From Amborella trichopoda (lineage: Eukaryota; Streptophyta; Magnoliopsida; Amborellales; Amborellaceae): a stretch of 64,000 nucleotides of DNA. The notes beneath the pieces were generated by a model. It was not told the DNA's origin. It ran no database searches and saw nothing but the letters and a program-made list of their open reading frames with translations. The DNA lies in the NCBI RefSeq assembly GCF_000471905.2, contig NW_006499705.1:5162674-5226673 (forward strand), written 5' to 3'. Positions 23,401 through 37,700 of the stretch are shown one piece after another; the stretch's first letter is position 1; each line of letters opens with the position of its first letter. Made by a program: the position numbers and the translations under genes.

Positions 23401-25734
23401 CTCTCAACAAAATTTGAAGAAAATTTCTCTCTCCAAAACTTAAAATTTGTGATAGTTTCTCCCTCTCAAGACTTTGTTATACTTTCTCTCTCTAAAAAAT
23501 TTAAAGTATTTCTATCTCTAAAATTTGATGTAGTTTATCTCTCCAAAATTTTAAGATACTCTCTCTAGGAAACTTAAAATTTGAGATAGTTTTTCTTTCT
23601 AAAGATTTTGAGATAGTTTCTCTATAAAAAAATTAATGTACTTTCTCTTCTTAAAATTTGCTGTAGTTGTTCTCTAAAAAACATTTGACATAGTTTCCTT
23701 CTCTAAAAAATTTTAGGTACTTTTTCACTCTAAAATTTATATAGTTTCCTTCTCTAAAATTTTAAGATACTATCTCTAAAGTCAAAATTCGAGATAGTTT
23801 CTCTCCAAACATTTTCAGGTACTCTCTCTCTAAAACTTACAATTTGAAATAGTTTCTCCATCTAAAAATTTGGAGATAGATTCTATCTCTAAAAATATTC
23901 CAACACTCTCTCCCTAAAACTTAAAATTTGATATAGTTTCTCTCTAAAAATTTTAATATAGTTTCTCTCTTAAATTTTAATATACTTTCCCTCTCTAACA
24001 CTTAAAATTTGAGATAGTTTCTCCCTAATGATTTTGAGACAGTTTCCCTCTCTAAACTTTGATATAGTTTCTCCTTCCAAAATTTTAAGATACTTTATCC
24101 CTATAAAAATTTTGAGATGGTTTCTATCTCTAAAAATTTTCAAATACTTTCTCTCCCTAAAACTTAAAACTTGAGATAGTTTCTCTACAAAAATTTTGAG
24201 ATAGTTTCTCACTAAAAAATTTCAAGTAGTTTTTCTCTTTAGCATTTCAAGATACTCTCTCTAAAACTTAAAATTTGAGATAGTTTTTTTCTCTAATTTG
24301 TCGGAGTGTTTTGGCACAATTAATTGTATTTTATAAAGTGGGCTGCTCTTTAATGGGGAAATCTGGCTAGAAAACAATTTTTTTGGGTGAAGGGAAGGAT
24401 ACATATTTCTTTATTTTTGGCTTGAATGAGGAAAATAATTTCTGGCAGAAATACTTTCCTATAGCAAACTCTTAATCCAAACCCATAAATGTGTCATCTC
24501 CATGAAAAAATATTTGTAGAAATGTATTTCCATAGATCCAAATAGTCCCTTAGTAAAAAGAAGGGATTGTGTACAATGAAACCATTACCTTTACTGCAAA
24601 AAGATCACAAACACACCAAAGCCACAGATGCAAAATCAGACAGCTGGATGCTCTACACAAACTCAAGTAAAAATACTCAGAAAACGAGCATGGTCAATGG
24701 TACAACCCCAGCGACCCAATTTCACATTTAATGGCTAGGGTTTGTACTGAAGGTAAATGTTATTTGCACACTTCCACATAAAAACCGTGCGATTTAAGAA
24801 TATACACATCAATAAAAAGACAAAGATGCAGAAATAATCTTACCTATTGAATAGTTGTATATTGATGAATAAGAAAATCTGCGTGACTAATTTCCGTACC
24901 AGAAAGGATGGCACCTAAATGCATTAGATCATTCATCAATAATCCGACTGAACAACATCAGCTCCAAGTTTCATTCTAATAATTATCATGGAAGTATGCA
25001 ATCGATATTTAAAACTGATATCCTTTATAGATTAGATCTTTACAACACACACACACACATGCATGCATACACAAACTCCGAAGGAGGGGTACTTTACACA
25101 GAAGTCATGAATACTTGGGCTATATATATTCTTGAAGCAGTAATCCTTTCTTCAAGAGTTCTGATAACAATAAAGCTTCCATGCAAGAATAGGATTAAAA
25201 TAAATTTTGTTTAATAAATATTAAATTTTCCAAATTTTTCATTTTTAACTACTTAATTTTAGAAGACTTTTCCAAAAACATGATATAAAATTAGTTTATC
25301 CAGGGATTTTAGTCCCTCGGTTAAGATTTAATAAATTGTATCTTGATTCACTTAATTGTTCTATTTTCAATCAAATTAGAGAATATGACACTTCGCCATT
25401 TTTTTAATCACAAACTTTCATTCGTTTAAAATTACATTGCATCAAATTAAAAATAGGTTGTGCCTGTGATTCACATTGGCAGAGGACTAGTATCAAAATA
25501 TGAGAGTGGGAGACTTTATTGCTCCCAATTCTCATATATATGATGTGCATAAGCTCGATTATATCGCAAAATTAAAAATGGGCAAAATATACTCACATGA
25601 TTTTCACGTAATCGGCCTAGAAGTGAATCCAAAAATTTGATGATACTGTCCCAGTGACTGCTGAGTGACAGCTGAGAAGCCCCGCCTGGCGATTTCGATG
25701 CTCGGGCACTTGATGCACGTGTGGCTTTTGGAGC
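20438..25734 (-). CDS. Myosin XI part 6: second half of the globular tail and stop codon
   Basis: Exons: 25597-25734, 24844-24914, 22127-22226, 21987-22043, 21819-21875, 21485-21565, 21275-21354, 20438-20561. They read [94 protein letters not shown] and [20 protein letters not shown]. Then [15 protein letters not shown] and a C-terminal segment ending [11 protein letters not shown] plus TGA (20438-20440). The exon ending at 21485 is followed by GCAAGT, a GC-type donor. Lengths and phases match across all junctions. Confidence 0.94.
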
Positions 25735-28700
25735 CTTCCAGAAGAACAAAAAAAAATCAAAATCAAAATATCCAGGAAGAACATTTCGTTTAGACAATGA
25801 TTTGTTCTTTCACTTTTGGGCATGTTACTTCACAAGCAGTTTAAAGTTTAAACTGCTTTTGAAGGAAAAAATATGAACTTGCCCATAAGGCACAATTAGC
25901 TAGAGTCTTTTCCATGAGAAAACTAAAGAATCATGCATGAAATAACATCAGCTGGCAAGGGAATAAAAATATTTCCTGTTTCATATAAAATTATGTACCA
26001 GTCTACTATATTAGTTTGAAAAAAATATTTCATTTATCCTCAGATGGAGCTAAACTTAGGAAAAGATAATCCACGGACCAAAGGATTTGCATATGCTACA
26101 TATACATCAGGTCAATATTGTAAAAAAACGGTCCGCCCGGCGCCTAGGCACCCGCCTAGGCGGCCAAGAACAAAATATCGCACGCCTCGACCCAGGCGGC
26201 CCAACACGGGCGGTTGCACCTGGGTGGGCGTCGAGCGTCCCGTTCTGGGCGGGAGCACAGGGCCGTAAATCGTTTTCGAATTTTAAAAAGGCAAAAGGGG
26301 TCATTTTGACCCCCAAGTTTGTATAAAAATGGTAAGGGGTTATTTTTTAACCCCCAAAGTAAAAAAAACAAGACACCCGCAATCTCTAAACTTATTTTTG
26401 AGAATTTGAAGAAATTTCTAAGAATCGAAAGTACTTTTTGTGGATTGAAAAAGTTTTCTTTTCTCATTGAAATTATTTTTAGGGTGCTATTGGTGGCATT
26501 AGAAGACTTTTGAGTTGATTTGTAGCTCGATTGACGAAACCAACATTGAAGATTAGAGATTGGGCAGAAAAGGTCAGTCTGCAATCTTTATTTGAGTTTT
26601 ATTTTTCCAATTTGAGATGTCTTCTGCGGGGTCTAGTAGGGGTGGAGATCCGGGATGGAATTATTACGTTAACCAGGATAAGAATGAAAGGAATAAAATT
26701 ATGTGCAATTTATGTGGACATGTTTCTATTGTCGGCATAAATAGATTTAAGAAACATCTTACTGGTCTTAGAGGTGATGTTGCTCCCATGTAAAAAAGTC
26801 TCAGATCTTGTAAAGAAAGATATTTTGGAATACATTGAAGGTAAAAAGAGTAAAAAAATTGCAAACAAAAAGTATATAACAGAATTAAAGTCAGGGGTCC
26901 ACGATTTTTATGATAATATTGACACTGAATATGAAGATGAAAAGGGGGAAGAAGAGGTAGCCATGGTTGGTACTCAGAGCTCTAAGAACAAGAGTGCTTA
27001 TGGGTCTAAGAAGCCTCGTATGGGAGGGCCTATAGATAGCTTTTTTACACTTAGCCCTGAGACAGTACTTGGGAAAGGCAATAGAGGAAATGGGAAAAAA
27101 CAAGCGACAATTGAAAATAGATTTCAGAATGAAGATAGAGCCAAGGTGATTCAGTTTATTGCACGGTGGTTTTACCATGCAGGCATTTCTTTTAACACTG
27201 CTCGCTTGAAAAGCTTCCATACAATGTTGGAAGCAATTTGGCAAATTGGGCCAGGTTTGAAAGCTCCAACTCCTTATAAGATTGGAGAGCCACTACTGAA
27301 GAAAGAAGTCGAGAATACTAACGAGTATCTCAAGACCCATAAGGAAGGATGGGCTAAATTTGGGGTTTCTTTAATGACATATATGTGGAGTGATAGGAGA
27401 AGGAGGAGTAACATGAATTTGTTAGTAAATTGTCCCACGAGTACAGTTTGTGTGCGCTCAATTGTTGCTTCCAATGATATTCATGATGCGCATTACATAT
27501 TTCTTTTATTGATAAGGGCATTAAAGAGGTTGGAAAGGAACTTGTAATTCAAGTGGTCACAGATAATACTGCTCCCAATCTAGTTGCAAGTCATTTGCTT
27601 CGACAAAAGAGGCCTTGCTTATTTTGGACTCCTTGCGCTGCACATTGCATAGATCTTATGCTTGAAGCCATTGGTGAATTGCCTACAGTTAAAGGAACTA
27701 TTTTTAAGGCAAAGGAAATTACAATCTTCAGATACAGTCACATACTTACCCTTACCATGATGCGCAAGTTTACAAAAAAGAGAGAGCTAGTGAGGCCTAG
27801 GGTCACTAGATTTATCACTGCCTACCTTAGTCTAAAGAGCATGTATAAGAGGAGGATCGTATTAAGGTCTATGTTTTGCTTCAGAGGAGTGAAGTAGGTG
27901 TAAGTGATTTAGAGATGCCAAGGGAAAGAAGCCACGAGATATTGTTCTTTCGAAATATTTTTGGCGTGGCGTGAAGCATGCGATATTAGTATTTCTTCAC
28001 TTGGTGAAAATCTTGAGCTTGGTTGATGCTGATAAGCCCTCCATAGGCTTTATATATGATGCAATGGAAAGGGCTAAGAATGAGATTGCAGAAAATTTGG
28101 GCAATGATGTAGCTAACTATGCCCCAATTTGGGAGATTATAGATGACAAATGGGATAGGCAGCTCCATAGACCATTGCATGCAGCAGGGTACTATTTGAA
28201 CCCCAAATTCTTTTATGCAGATGCGGATATTGAGTCAAAAGGGTTAATTATGGAAGGTTTTAACGAGTGCTTTGAGAAATTAGTTCCCGATCCACATATC
28301 CAAGATACGATATCAACTGAAGAGCTAATTTCGTACAATGTTCTTTGATGTCATTTGGAAAAGATATGGCATTAAGACAGAGAAACAAAGACGAACCAGG
28401 TAGTATACTTTTGACTTTTGTTTTATAAATTATAATTTTCTCTCAAGNNNNNNNNNNNNNNNNNNNNTTCTGATAATGTTAAATACCTAAATAAATTATA
28501 AACGTTGCCCACATTTTGTAGCCTAATGGTGGAGACAACATAGAAGTAGCGCTCCAAACCTCCAGAAGATGACTATACGAATATTGAGTTTGACAACTAC
28601 CTCTTCTGATTGTGAGCGCAATTGGAGTTTGTTTGAGATGGTATTTTACTATTTTACAATTTTATATGTTTTTCTTGTTTATAAGTTCATTTTGTAATAT

Positions 28701-31700
28701 AGATTCATAGAAGGTAAGAAGATCATAGACACATAGTAGTTACTTGTGCATTTTTCCTTATAGGTGCATACAAAGAGAAGAAATAGGCTTGAGCAAAAGA
28801 AGCTCATTGACTTGGTTTTTGTTAAATAGAATCAAAAGCTCAAGGAGAAGAAAAACCAGCCAAAGAAGGATCATATCTCTTCAAAAGACCTGGAGAACGC
28901 TTCGGATTAGCTAGTTAGTGACCCTGGAACTGAGGAGGTCTTCCATGCGGAGGGCTTGACATGGGAAATGGTCGAGGAAGCTTCGAGCAAGCTTCTGATC
29001 CTAGGAGGGCCACTCGAGCAACTTCTACTGCAGGTACTTCACGGAGGGAGATAGAGGAAGAGGAGGTAGATTCAGAAGAATCTCTAGAAGAAGAGGAATA
29101 TGTTGAAGAGAGTGATGATTCTGATGATGACGGCCTCAATTCTGATGCAGATGAAAATAATGAAGATGATGATTCTGATTCTTATTGATATCTTCTCTCT
29201 TCTTTTGTAGTAACTTTATTGCACCATCATTGTTTGGCTTTAGACATTTGGACTATATTTATTTTGTTATGTGGTTTATACTTTTTTGCCTTTTTGGACT
29301 ATTTTGTTGTGTGGTTTATTGGTTTCTTATATTTTGGAAATCAGTTTGTTGAAAACTTGGAGAGTTGGAGACTTGGATGTTATTATGGTTTATTTTATGG
29401 ATATGGAATATGGAGAATATGAGAGTTGGAAACCTTACAATAGCCTATTAGACTTTTAAATGTTTTGTGTGGATTGAAATTTTGATTCTCAACCTGAGAT
29501 ATGTGATATGTTTGTATATAAAAACATATGTTGCGAACTTGCGATATTTTCAAATAAATTATAAAATTTGATACAAATATAGGCATATATGAGCATTTAG
29601 ATAGCAAAAATATAAAAAAATGCTAAGAATTTGCACCATAGGGCGCCCAAGGTTCTGGGTGCCCGCCTTAGCTTTGGGCGCCAGGCAGGCCGCCTAGGGA
29701 CCGCCTAGCATTTTTTGAAACCTTGAATTAGGTCTACGGATAACTTACAAAACAACTCAAAACCCATAGGTTCAAAAAGTGCTAGGCGGCACCCAGGCGG
29801 CAATGGGGGTCCAGGCCGCCCAGCAACTAGGCGGTCGCTTAAGCAAGCACCCAGAACCTGAGCAGCCTAGTTGAAAAAAAAAAAGAAAAAAAAACTGATG
29901 TGTGATGACTGATAATGATTAATCCATAAGAATTTTGATAATTCATACGACCATAATCCCAGTTTTTTAAAAATAGATAGAAATCGATAAGAGAATTTTG
30001 ATATTCCATAAAACCATAATCCATATTTTCATACAATGCTAAAACAATAAAACCACACAAGCATACACTGATAGTCTGATACACTGTAGACTGTACACAC
30101 AAAAGTTAGATAATGGAACTAAAAACTAAAAATATGAAGAAAAAAATATACAGAAATTCAAAAAATATACAGTGTAGGACACAATAGTCAACACTCAAGA
30201 CTCAACACAACAATCAACACTCAACATCAAGAGTCTTCAGTCATCATCATCATCAGAAGGAATAGGGAAAGCTTCATCATATGCATCAGAATCGAGGCAA
30301 TCATCATCAAAGTCATCTCCCTCTTCAATATAACGCTCGTCCTCCTTGTTTCTTCTGAATCTGCATCTTCTTCCTCTTCTTCTACCTCTTTCTTGCTAGT
30401 ATGTGCAGATGAGGTCCTAAGAGTCTTGGCTATTCTACCCTTTTCTTCGTTTTGTGTTTTCTTGAACTCAAATATTGTATAATTTCCTCCCTGGTAGCCT
30501 CAAGAACATTTTTACACAGGGCAACATCCCCCTTAATACCGGCAAGGTGTTTTTTAAACAGGTAAATGCCCCCATTAGTATCCTTTCCACAATAATTACA
30601 TTGAATAAGATTTTTGTCATTTGGATTCGTGTTATAACCATACTTCCAACTCGAATCACCACTTCTAAAAGAACCTGGAGAAGATATTTTCATATAACAA
30701 GACTCGCTTTTATCATTATCTGGTTCTTTTAAATTCAAAAGTTGTTTAATCTCATCCCGAATAGCTTCAGGAACCTTTTAACAAGAAGCAACATTCCCTT
30801 TAATATCAACAAGGTATTTCTTGAATCGGTTATTACCCCTATTGATAACTTTTTCACAAAAATTACACCTCATAAAATTTTTATCATTTGGTTTTGGGCT
30901 ATAACCATACTTCCAACCCGGATCACTTCTTCTAAAAGTAGCAGAAATAGATCTATTCAAATGACAAGGATTTGTTCCTATTTTTGTTTTACAAAACTCA
31001 TATATTGCTTAACATCCTCTCTGATAACTTCAGGAACATTTTTACAAAGGGCAACATCTCCCTTAATACCGACAAGATGTTTCTTAAACCGGTTTATGCC
31101 CTCTTTCGTATCTTTTTCACAAAAATTGCATCTAATGCAATTTTTGTCATTTGGATTCAGGTTATATCCATATTTCCAACCCGGATCTCCACTTCGATTA
31201 GATCCAGATGAAGACATCTCAAAATAAATTAAGCAATCTAAAAATAAATTTTTGCACATACTTTGATTGCTCGAACTCCAAACTCCCACCTCGGAGATGT
31301 TTTCTGGTGCTAAAATAATAAAAAACACCCTCTCATAGAATTACAAAACTCCAAAAGTAAATCAAATCTACCTGGGTGATCTTTGGATCTGTTTTTCGTA
31401 ACTTTGAGAAACACTTCGATCCAATGAAAGTCATAAAACTTAGTTTTCTTGAAGTTTCTTTCTCTCTAAAAAGGGTTCTTGTGGGTTTAGGTTTGAAATG
31501 AAACTAAAACCCATCCTTCAAACCCTTTTTATTTCAATAAAAATCAATACAAATAATAAAAAAATTCTGCCCCTAGGCAAGGCGCAGGCCCTGGGCGGCC
31601 GCCCAGGGCTGGGCGCTGGGTGCCGCCTAGGCGGGATCCGTACCACCTAGGTGGCCAACCAGGCGCTGGGCGGTCCGCGTTTTTTAACACTGTCAAAAGC

Positions 31701-34700
31701 TCATGCCATTACATGAATCAGCGCTTAGAAATATTCCTTTGTTTTTCCTCAAAGAGATCCATTAGCAGCATATCTTCAAACCCAATCTATGACAAGATTT
31801 AGATCATCAGATTTATTTTGAATTTATAGCTAGAAGCATTACATGTCAACAATAACATTAGCAATTAGCAGGACAGCACATGCAACCACTAAACAAAACA
31901 AACGAGACCTGTGTAATAATGTGCATGAATTATTGAGGCCCACAGGAAAGAGACAAGGAGAGAGCACATTTGTCATAGAGTGTAATGGACATGGTGATAG
32001 ATTTTCTTTCTAGCATATTCATAAAACCCGTATCGTGATGTCTTTTTACAAATATAATATATAGATTTATGCAGACTGTAACATATATAATAGTAGAGAC
32101 TTTCATATTACACATGACCAACATTTATTTGACATTTAGACCATCAACATTATACATACTGCATGTGCGCAACAATATTTCTACTTAATAACTTGAATAA
32201 AATAACCATGCAGAGTTGCCTGTAACTGATTACAAATACAGTACGAACTAAAAAACAAACAAGATTTGCACCAGTACTCTTGCAATGGAGATGGCTGAAT
32301 GCAAATTGCTAACAAGTATTACCACATACATTTACTCACTGCCACAAGAAAAAGATAATTTTTTAAGTAAATGACAAGAAAATAGACTTAACAAATAAAT
32401 TACATAATACTCGTCATATTCGAATAGATAACCATCATCAATACCAAATAATTGATCATATCAATAAATAAGTATGAACATTACCTGAATACAGTTCGTC
32501 AACAATGGGTTTATTTCCTTCTTCATGTTATCCCGAATCAAACCGAAAATTTTCTCTAGACAAGCTGTCAGTCGTTGTTTGAAAAGTATGGCTGGGTACC
32601 TTGCATCAACATGTCGCGTACCCTCATCACTAAATGTTCCACCAAGAAGTGAGGAGCTAGAACTTAGGGGTGATTTCAAACCCTGCTAATTTTAAAACAA
32701 TGAACAAACTCAAAAAACTAATGCAGTAAAAAATCCATATGGTCATACAAGAAAAGATCAAAATTCCACTAAACAAGTACATGTATCATTGCACACAATG
32801 AACATGCAAACATTAGCATATACAGAATTTGAATAAATGCTATGATAGTGGCATTGTGGCACACATCGGGTGAAATAAAGGAAGATGGTCGGTCACATCA
32901 TGACATTTGATGGAGGTCATTTTAGGTAATGTGCACCCTAAGCATGGTGGCTGGTCCTGGGTGTACCACCATCTGAGGTCAACTGGAAAACTATGGCACC
33001 AAAAGTGGAATATTGTGACAAAAAAAAAAAAAAGGCCAAATAATTGGATCTTGCTCTAGTGATTCAATGTCAAATCCCAATGCATAAATCGTAGTATGGC
33101 ATGCAAAGTGAATCCAACAACATGCATAAATAAGTTCTGCAGGATCCATGGCATTTCAAATTATCAACAAAGGCCCTAGATAAAATTTTGCTCCAAGACC
33201 AATGCATTTGTTTTTTCCCCAGTGTGAGTAATAGTGCGAGAAGCAAATACACGACAAAGACATTTTGAATTCATCCCAAAGCAATAAACACAATGAATAA
33301 AAGCTAAGTCACCTGTAGCTATACCATTGTTCTTAAATTATGCACTCCATGCCACATGTGTCATGTGACCTTGAGCGCAACACTCCGGACCACATGTAGG
33401 AGAAATGGTGATGCACCCGCACATGTGGCACATCACCCACATATGCAGGCATATTGCATCAAAAGAGACATGCCCACATATGCACCCACTGCTTTTGGGT
33501 GGAAAACATGTGCACGAGCACAGGCAAAAGCGTCATTTTCTCCATCGAAAAGGGAGGAAAGGGTTTTGGAGGGGCTATAACCCCCAAAAGCACCTTAGAA
33601 CCAGTTTTACATGGTTTCAAGGTGATTTAAAACAAAAAACTCAAACTTGGAATTCTGTTCTCGAATCCAAAGTTTTTGAAGGAACTAAGGGATTCCTTGG
33701 ACTATCCCTTGAAATAGTTTTGGGCATTATTTGGAGGGTGATGAAAGTGATGATGATGCCTTTACATCCTCAGCTTTGGATGTGGGAGATGCACATGCAG
33801 AATATGACCTGTCCGATTGGGAGTTCAGAATTAAGATTTGGGACACTAGATAGTTTTATCTTTTTAATTCTATATGTGATATGCTTTTGATCTTTGCCTC
33901 TTTGGAGTTTAAACTTATAGCTTGGATGTTTGTATAACATGTACTTGTGACTATGAACTATGAAATACTTTTGGTCACAAGTACATGTTATAGCTTGGAT
34001 GTTTGTATAACATCTACTACTCTTTATCAGGATATCAGGGGACCTAAACAACTAATAAATTAAAGACAATTAATAAATTAGAATACCTACTATCACATAA
34101 ATCACGCATTTATGCTCTTCTATGCATTATTCTTTCTAGGAACTTTTATTTTCTTATTTTCTTTATTAATTGAATGCATTGGAGGTGATGCGACTTATAG
34201 GGACCGTGTCAAACTAAATCGCCTCATCAGACGCTTGACCGCACAAATCTGCATTCCACATTTTAAAACACTAAGCTATACAGTTGTAATATATAACAAA
34301 CTCACATGTGCCACTCTTCCAATCAGTCCCCGTCGCTGAGGAGTTCCAAGATATCCATTGGACCTTAGGTTTCGCTGTAGAAGGCACAAAAGCGTTGAGG
34401 CATTGGACAGCCAATACGGAAGAATCTTTGCTTGGTCACCTCCCTGAAAGACAAGCAATTAAAATGAGTTATTTGCAAATCCTTACCAGCCAACGCAAAA
34501 CAGAAGCTAGAAGTGACAAATAGAGGAAGTGCCACAAGTACTAGAACAAGTGATATCAGCAAGCAACTCGGTAAAATCATGATTAACTTTATTGTAAGCA
34601 CAAAACCTCGCCATCCACATTTGACAGTTTAATTTGTACACATTCATATAGAACAAAGGTTTAATACAGAGAGATAGAGCAGGTGAAACTTTAGTCACCA

Positions 34701-37700
34701 ACATTACCTCGAGAAGATTATTAATACCCTCAATCACAAAGTCGAAAATCGTGGTCCTTTCTGCCTCAAAGGCATGCCAATGGAGAAGCGATTTGTATAT
34801 GATACAAGCAGCAACTGGTTTACCATTTGTGAACCCCAAATCTTCTGTAATGCACTTCAGAAGAAATTCATGATTGCCCTGCAAGTATCGGAAACCTATT
34901 CCTTAAGTATGAAAATTCTATACATCGTGAATACTGGAAAGAACAAAATTTTCATCAAGTAAGAACAATCAATGAACTATCTAAAGTTCAAAAGTCAACA
35001 TCATAGTGTTGCAATGCATTAGAGGATCAACTACAAAATGTCACCTGGTGCCGCTCTGCAGTGATTTTAGAACGACGTGATTCTGACAGAGAATGGGTGA
35101 TGCTTTTGACCACTTTTGAAGGTATAGGTGATTCCTGTAGAAAAAAGTTTTACCTGGTTATTTTGCTGAAAACAATTTAAATTTACTGCAAGAAATTGAA
35201 ATAGAAAGAACAACTTACAAAGAGGGACATCTGGTTCATGTGGGGAAGCAAATGCCCATCAGAGAATTTCTGTTGCATAACACAACACATGCATTCTTAG
35301 AAGGAAGCAACCCTATGATATGCTAACAAGTAGGAGAAAGAAAGCACTAAAGAATCCCCACAAAGAAGGAATTCCAGAAACAACTAAATATTCACGAGAC
35401 AAATAATGAAATAACATAACCTCATCCTCACATATTACAAACTAATAACAATATGAGAAACAAATAATGGACACTAGAAGGAACGGGGTTGAGGTCAAGG
35501 TGGTAGCATGACTTGTGACTCAGCTACCGGTTTCGATTTTCATTCTTACCAATACTAGCCCCTTTCGCAAACTACTAACGGTTCAAAATTTGCTAATACA
35601 CAACTAACAGTTAACGTTCAAAAAAAAAAAAAATCATCATTATATATGACCTCAAGTAAAGGTTTCGAATGGCCCGTAAGATTGCTTGTAGGAGATACTG
35701 CCAAAGCCTGTTGCCGAAGGACCTGATTTTCATGCTCCAGATTTGAAAGCTTCTCCTCAAAACTAGAAAACATTAAAACAAAATTCAAGCTTTCATAGAA
35801 AGCTAAAAGAAATATATGGAAAAAGAATGGACCACAAAGCCCAAGAAAAAGTAAGGCATTCAGAAACCGCAAGCACTCACTGTGGTAACACAAAACATTG
35901 TATCCATTGTGCGATACTAGACAGAGTATATAGCATACTGCAAAAGATGTCACTGGTACAGTTTTATAAAGAAAAAATAAAAAAAATATGTGACATCTAT
36001 ATCCGTATCCTTTATGCAAAGCCATAAAAGAATGAAACCATTCACAGAGAGTTAAGAGGGACCAATTTACACAGTGAAGCAATACCTATGAAGATTTTGC
36101 TGAAGCTGCATATACTTTGCTTCAACTTCCTGCAATTTATGTATTTTGGCTTCGCTCTCTTTTTGAGCCTTCAGGAGTTCTTGCTGCATTGTCTTGGCCG
36201 TCTTTTGAAGGGAGTCTATGGAAACCTGTTGAGGAAGTCCAAGCCAAATGAGATTAAGAGGCAAAATTATGATCACTAACAGAAAATGACATTTTATCCA
36301 CTAATATAGAAATAATTCCACAATGTAGCAGATATGGTGAAAACAGATGATAAAAATCATTGGATTACCCATCGACACGAATACCAGTCTAAGTTCCAAC
36401 TTTAATAATAGAAAAGGGCACAAGTTTCAATTTCATACTTTCCACCAAATCATTCATGAAGAACAATATCATTTCAGTTCAACAACATGGCCATAGAATA
36501 GGAATGGAAAGCATTTCATTAAGATCATACACAGTGATCTTGCAAATCCCCAGCAATCATCCAAATGCAATTGAGTGAACAAGCTGGTTGAAATTGGCAA
36601 GGAAACCTCAAAGCAAGCATAAGACAACACGCATGATGGATTCAAAAATGCCAACTATGAAAGGTCAGCTTACTTTTGTGTCACAATAGGGATCACTAAA
36701 ATCCAGGGGATAGGTTCAAGTACCAATAACATGTAATACATAAGTTTCAGTTGCCACAATGGGTCTGTACTATTTTAAGTGATTAACTTAATCCCAACTC
36801 CATATAAATAACATATGACATTCAATGTGCCAACAACAAATAGAATACCAAGCAAAATCATGAAGACTAGTCGTTGATGTTTCACCTTTAAAATATGGTT
36901 CTCCTTGCCAGTTCTTCCATTTTACCAAGTTTATTCTCCAGAGTTAATTTCTCTTTAGTCAAGAGCTCCAGCTGGCTTTGAAGCAGTGAGTTCTGCTTAC
37001 GCTCTGTAAGAGAAACCAATTTGGCAGAATCGAGCTCACTTTGCAATCCACACAATGCATTCTGAAGCTTAGTGACCTCCGCTGCTTTTGTGTCCTCAAC
37101 AGATGTCTGTTCTCCAAATTAATGATAGTAGTGATGAGATGTTATCATGAGCAGCATACCAATAAACAAGATAGGAAAGCATAAAGTAAAAACATATGTC
37201 ATCCATGTCAAATAAATTCTCAAAAAAATTGGCACTCTCTCAGTATATGAAATTCGTACAAAAAAATAAATGTACTGACTGAAGCCTACCACTACAGAAG
37301 AACAGATGCAACAAGATATTTTGGAAAGCGACCATGCAAATGAAATAGCAAAGAGAAATAAATTGAGAACAAAAACCAAAGCTAAAAGTTCCCACCCGCA
37401 GTCTCTTCTCCAGTTTCAGGCGCCAAGTGAGATCCTCCAAGTTCTTTTGAAGCTTATTTTTGGCTTCACGTAATGCCCCAGCTTCATTTGCTTCCTGACA
37501 AATTAATCACGAAAGATACAGTATTTAAGAACCATAACTAAATCATGATGAATATAGGCTTTGTATAGCATAGTCGACCATCCGTTTGGTCATTATAAAT
37601 TATGTCAGAGTGAGTTTTCACCCAGGACTTACAATGCTGCTTTCAAATCTTCTCTCTTGACAGGCTTGAATAATAGAAGTTCCAAGTCACAATGACAACT

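Larger units (their letters stand above)
26113..29725 (+). mobile_element. hAT transposon with degraded transposase (3.6 kb) in a myosin intron
   Basis: The left end reads CAATATTGTAAAAAAACGG and the right end TTTTTTGAAACCTTG, both followed inward by GC-rich CCTAGGCGG-type sequence shared with the other hAT elements here. Flanks CATCAGGT (26105-26112) and AATTAGGT (29726-29733) agree at 6 of 8 positions. Inside, on the plus strand, is a multi-exon hAT transposase (see next entry). It sits within the 6.75-kb myosin intron 25735... wait-free span between exons 32485-32682 and 25597-25734, opposite in strand to the myosin. A 20-N gap lies at 28448-28467. Confidence 0.85.

Noticed and set aside
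23207-24212. Minus-strand frames with RERKYLKIF-like repeats as a repeat protein
   Set aside because: They come from the degenerate tandem array and are broken every ~70 codons.
28961-29188. Acidic open frame (Asp/Glu-rich, 75 codons) as a separate gene
   Set aside because: It is the C-terminal tail of the hAT transposase; similar acidic tails end the related elements at 30240 (minus) and 56033 (plus).
33405-33890. 161-codon plus-strand frame
   Set aside because: No recognisable family; a different frame holds an acidic stretch like hAT tails, so this is probably transposon debris.
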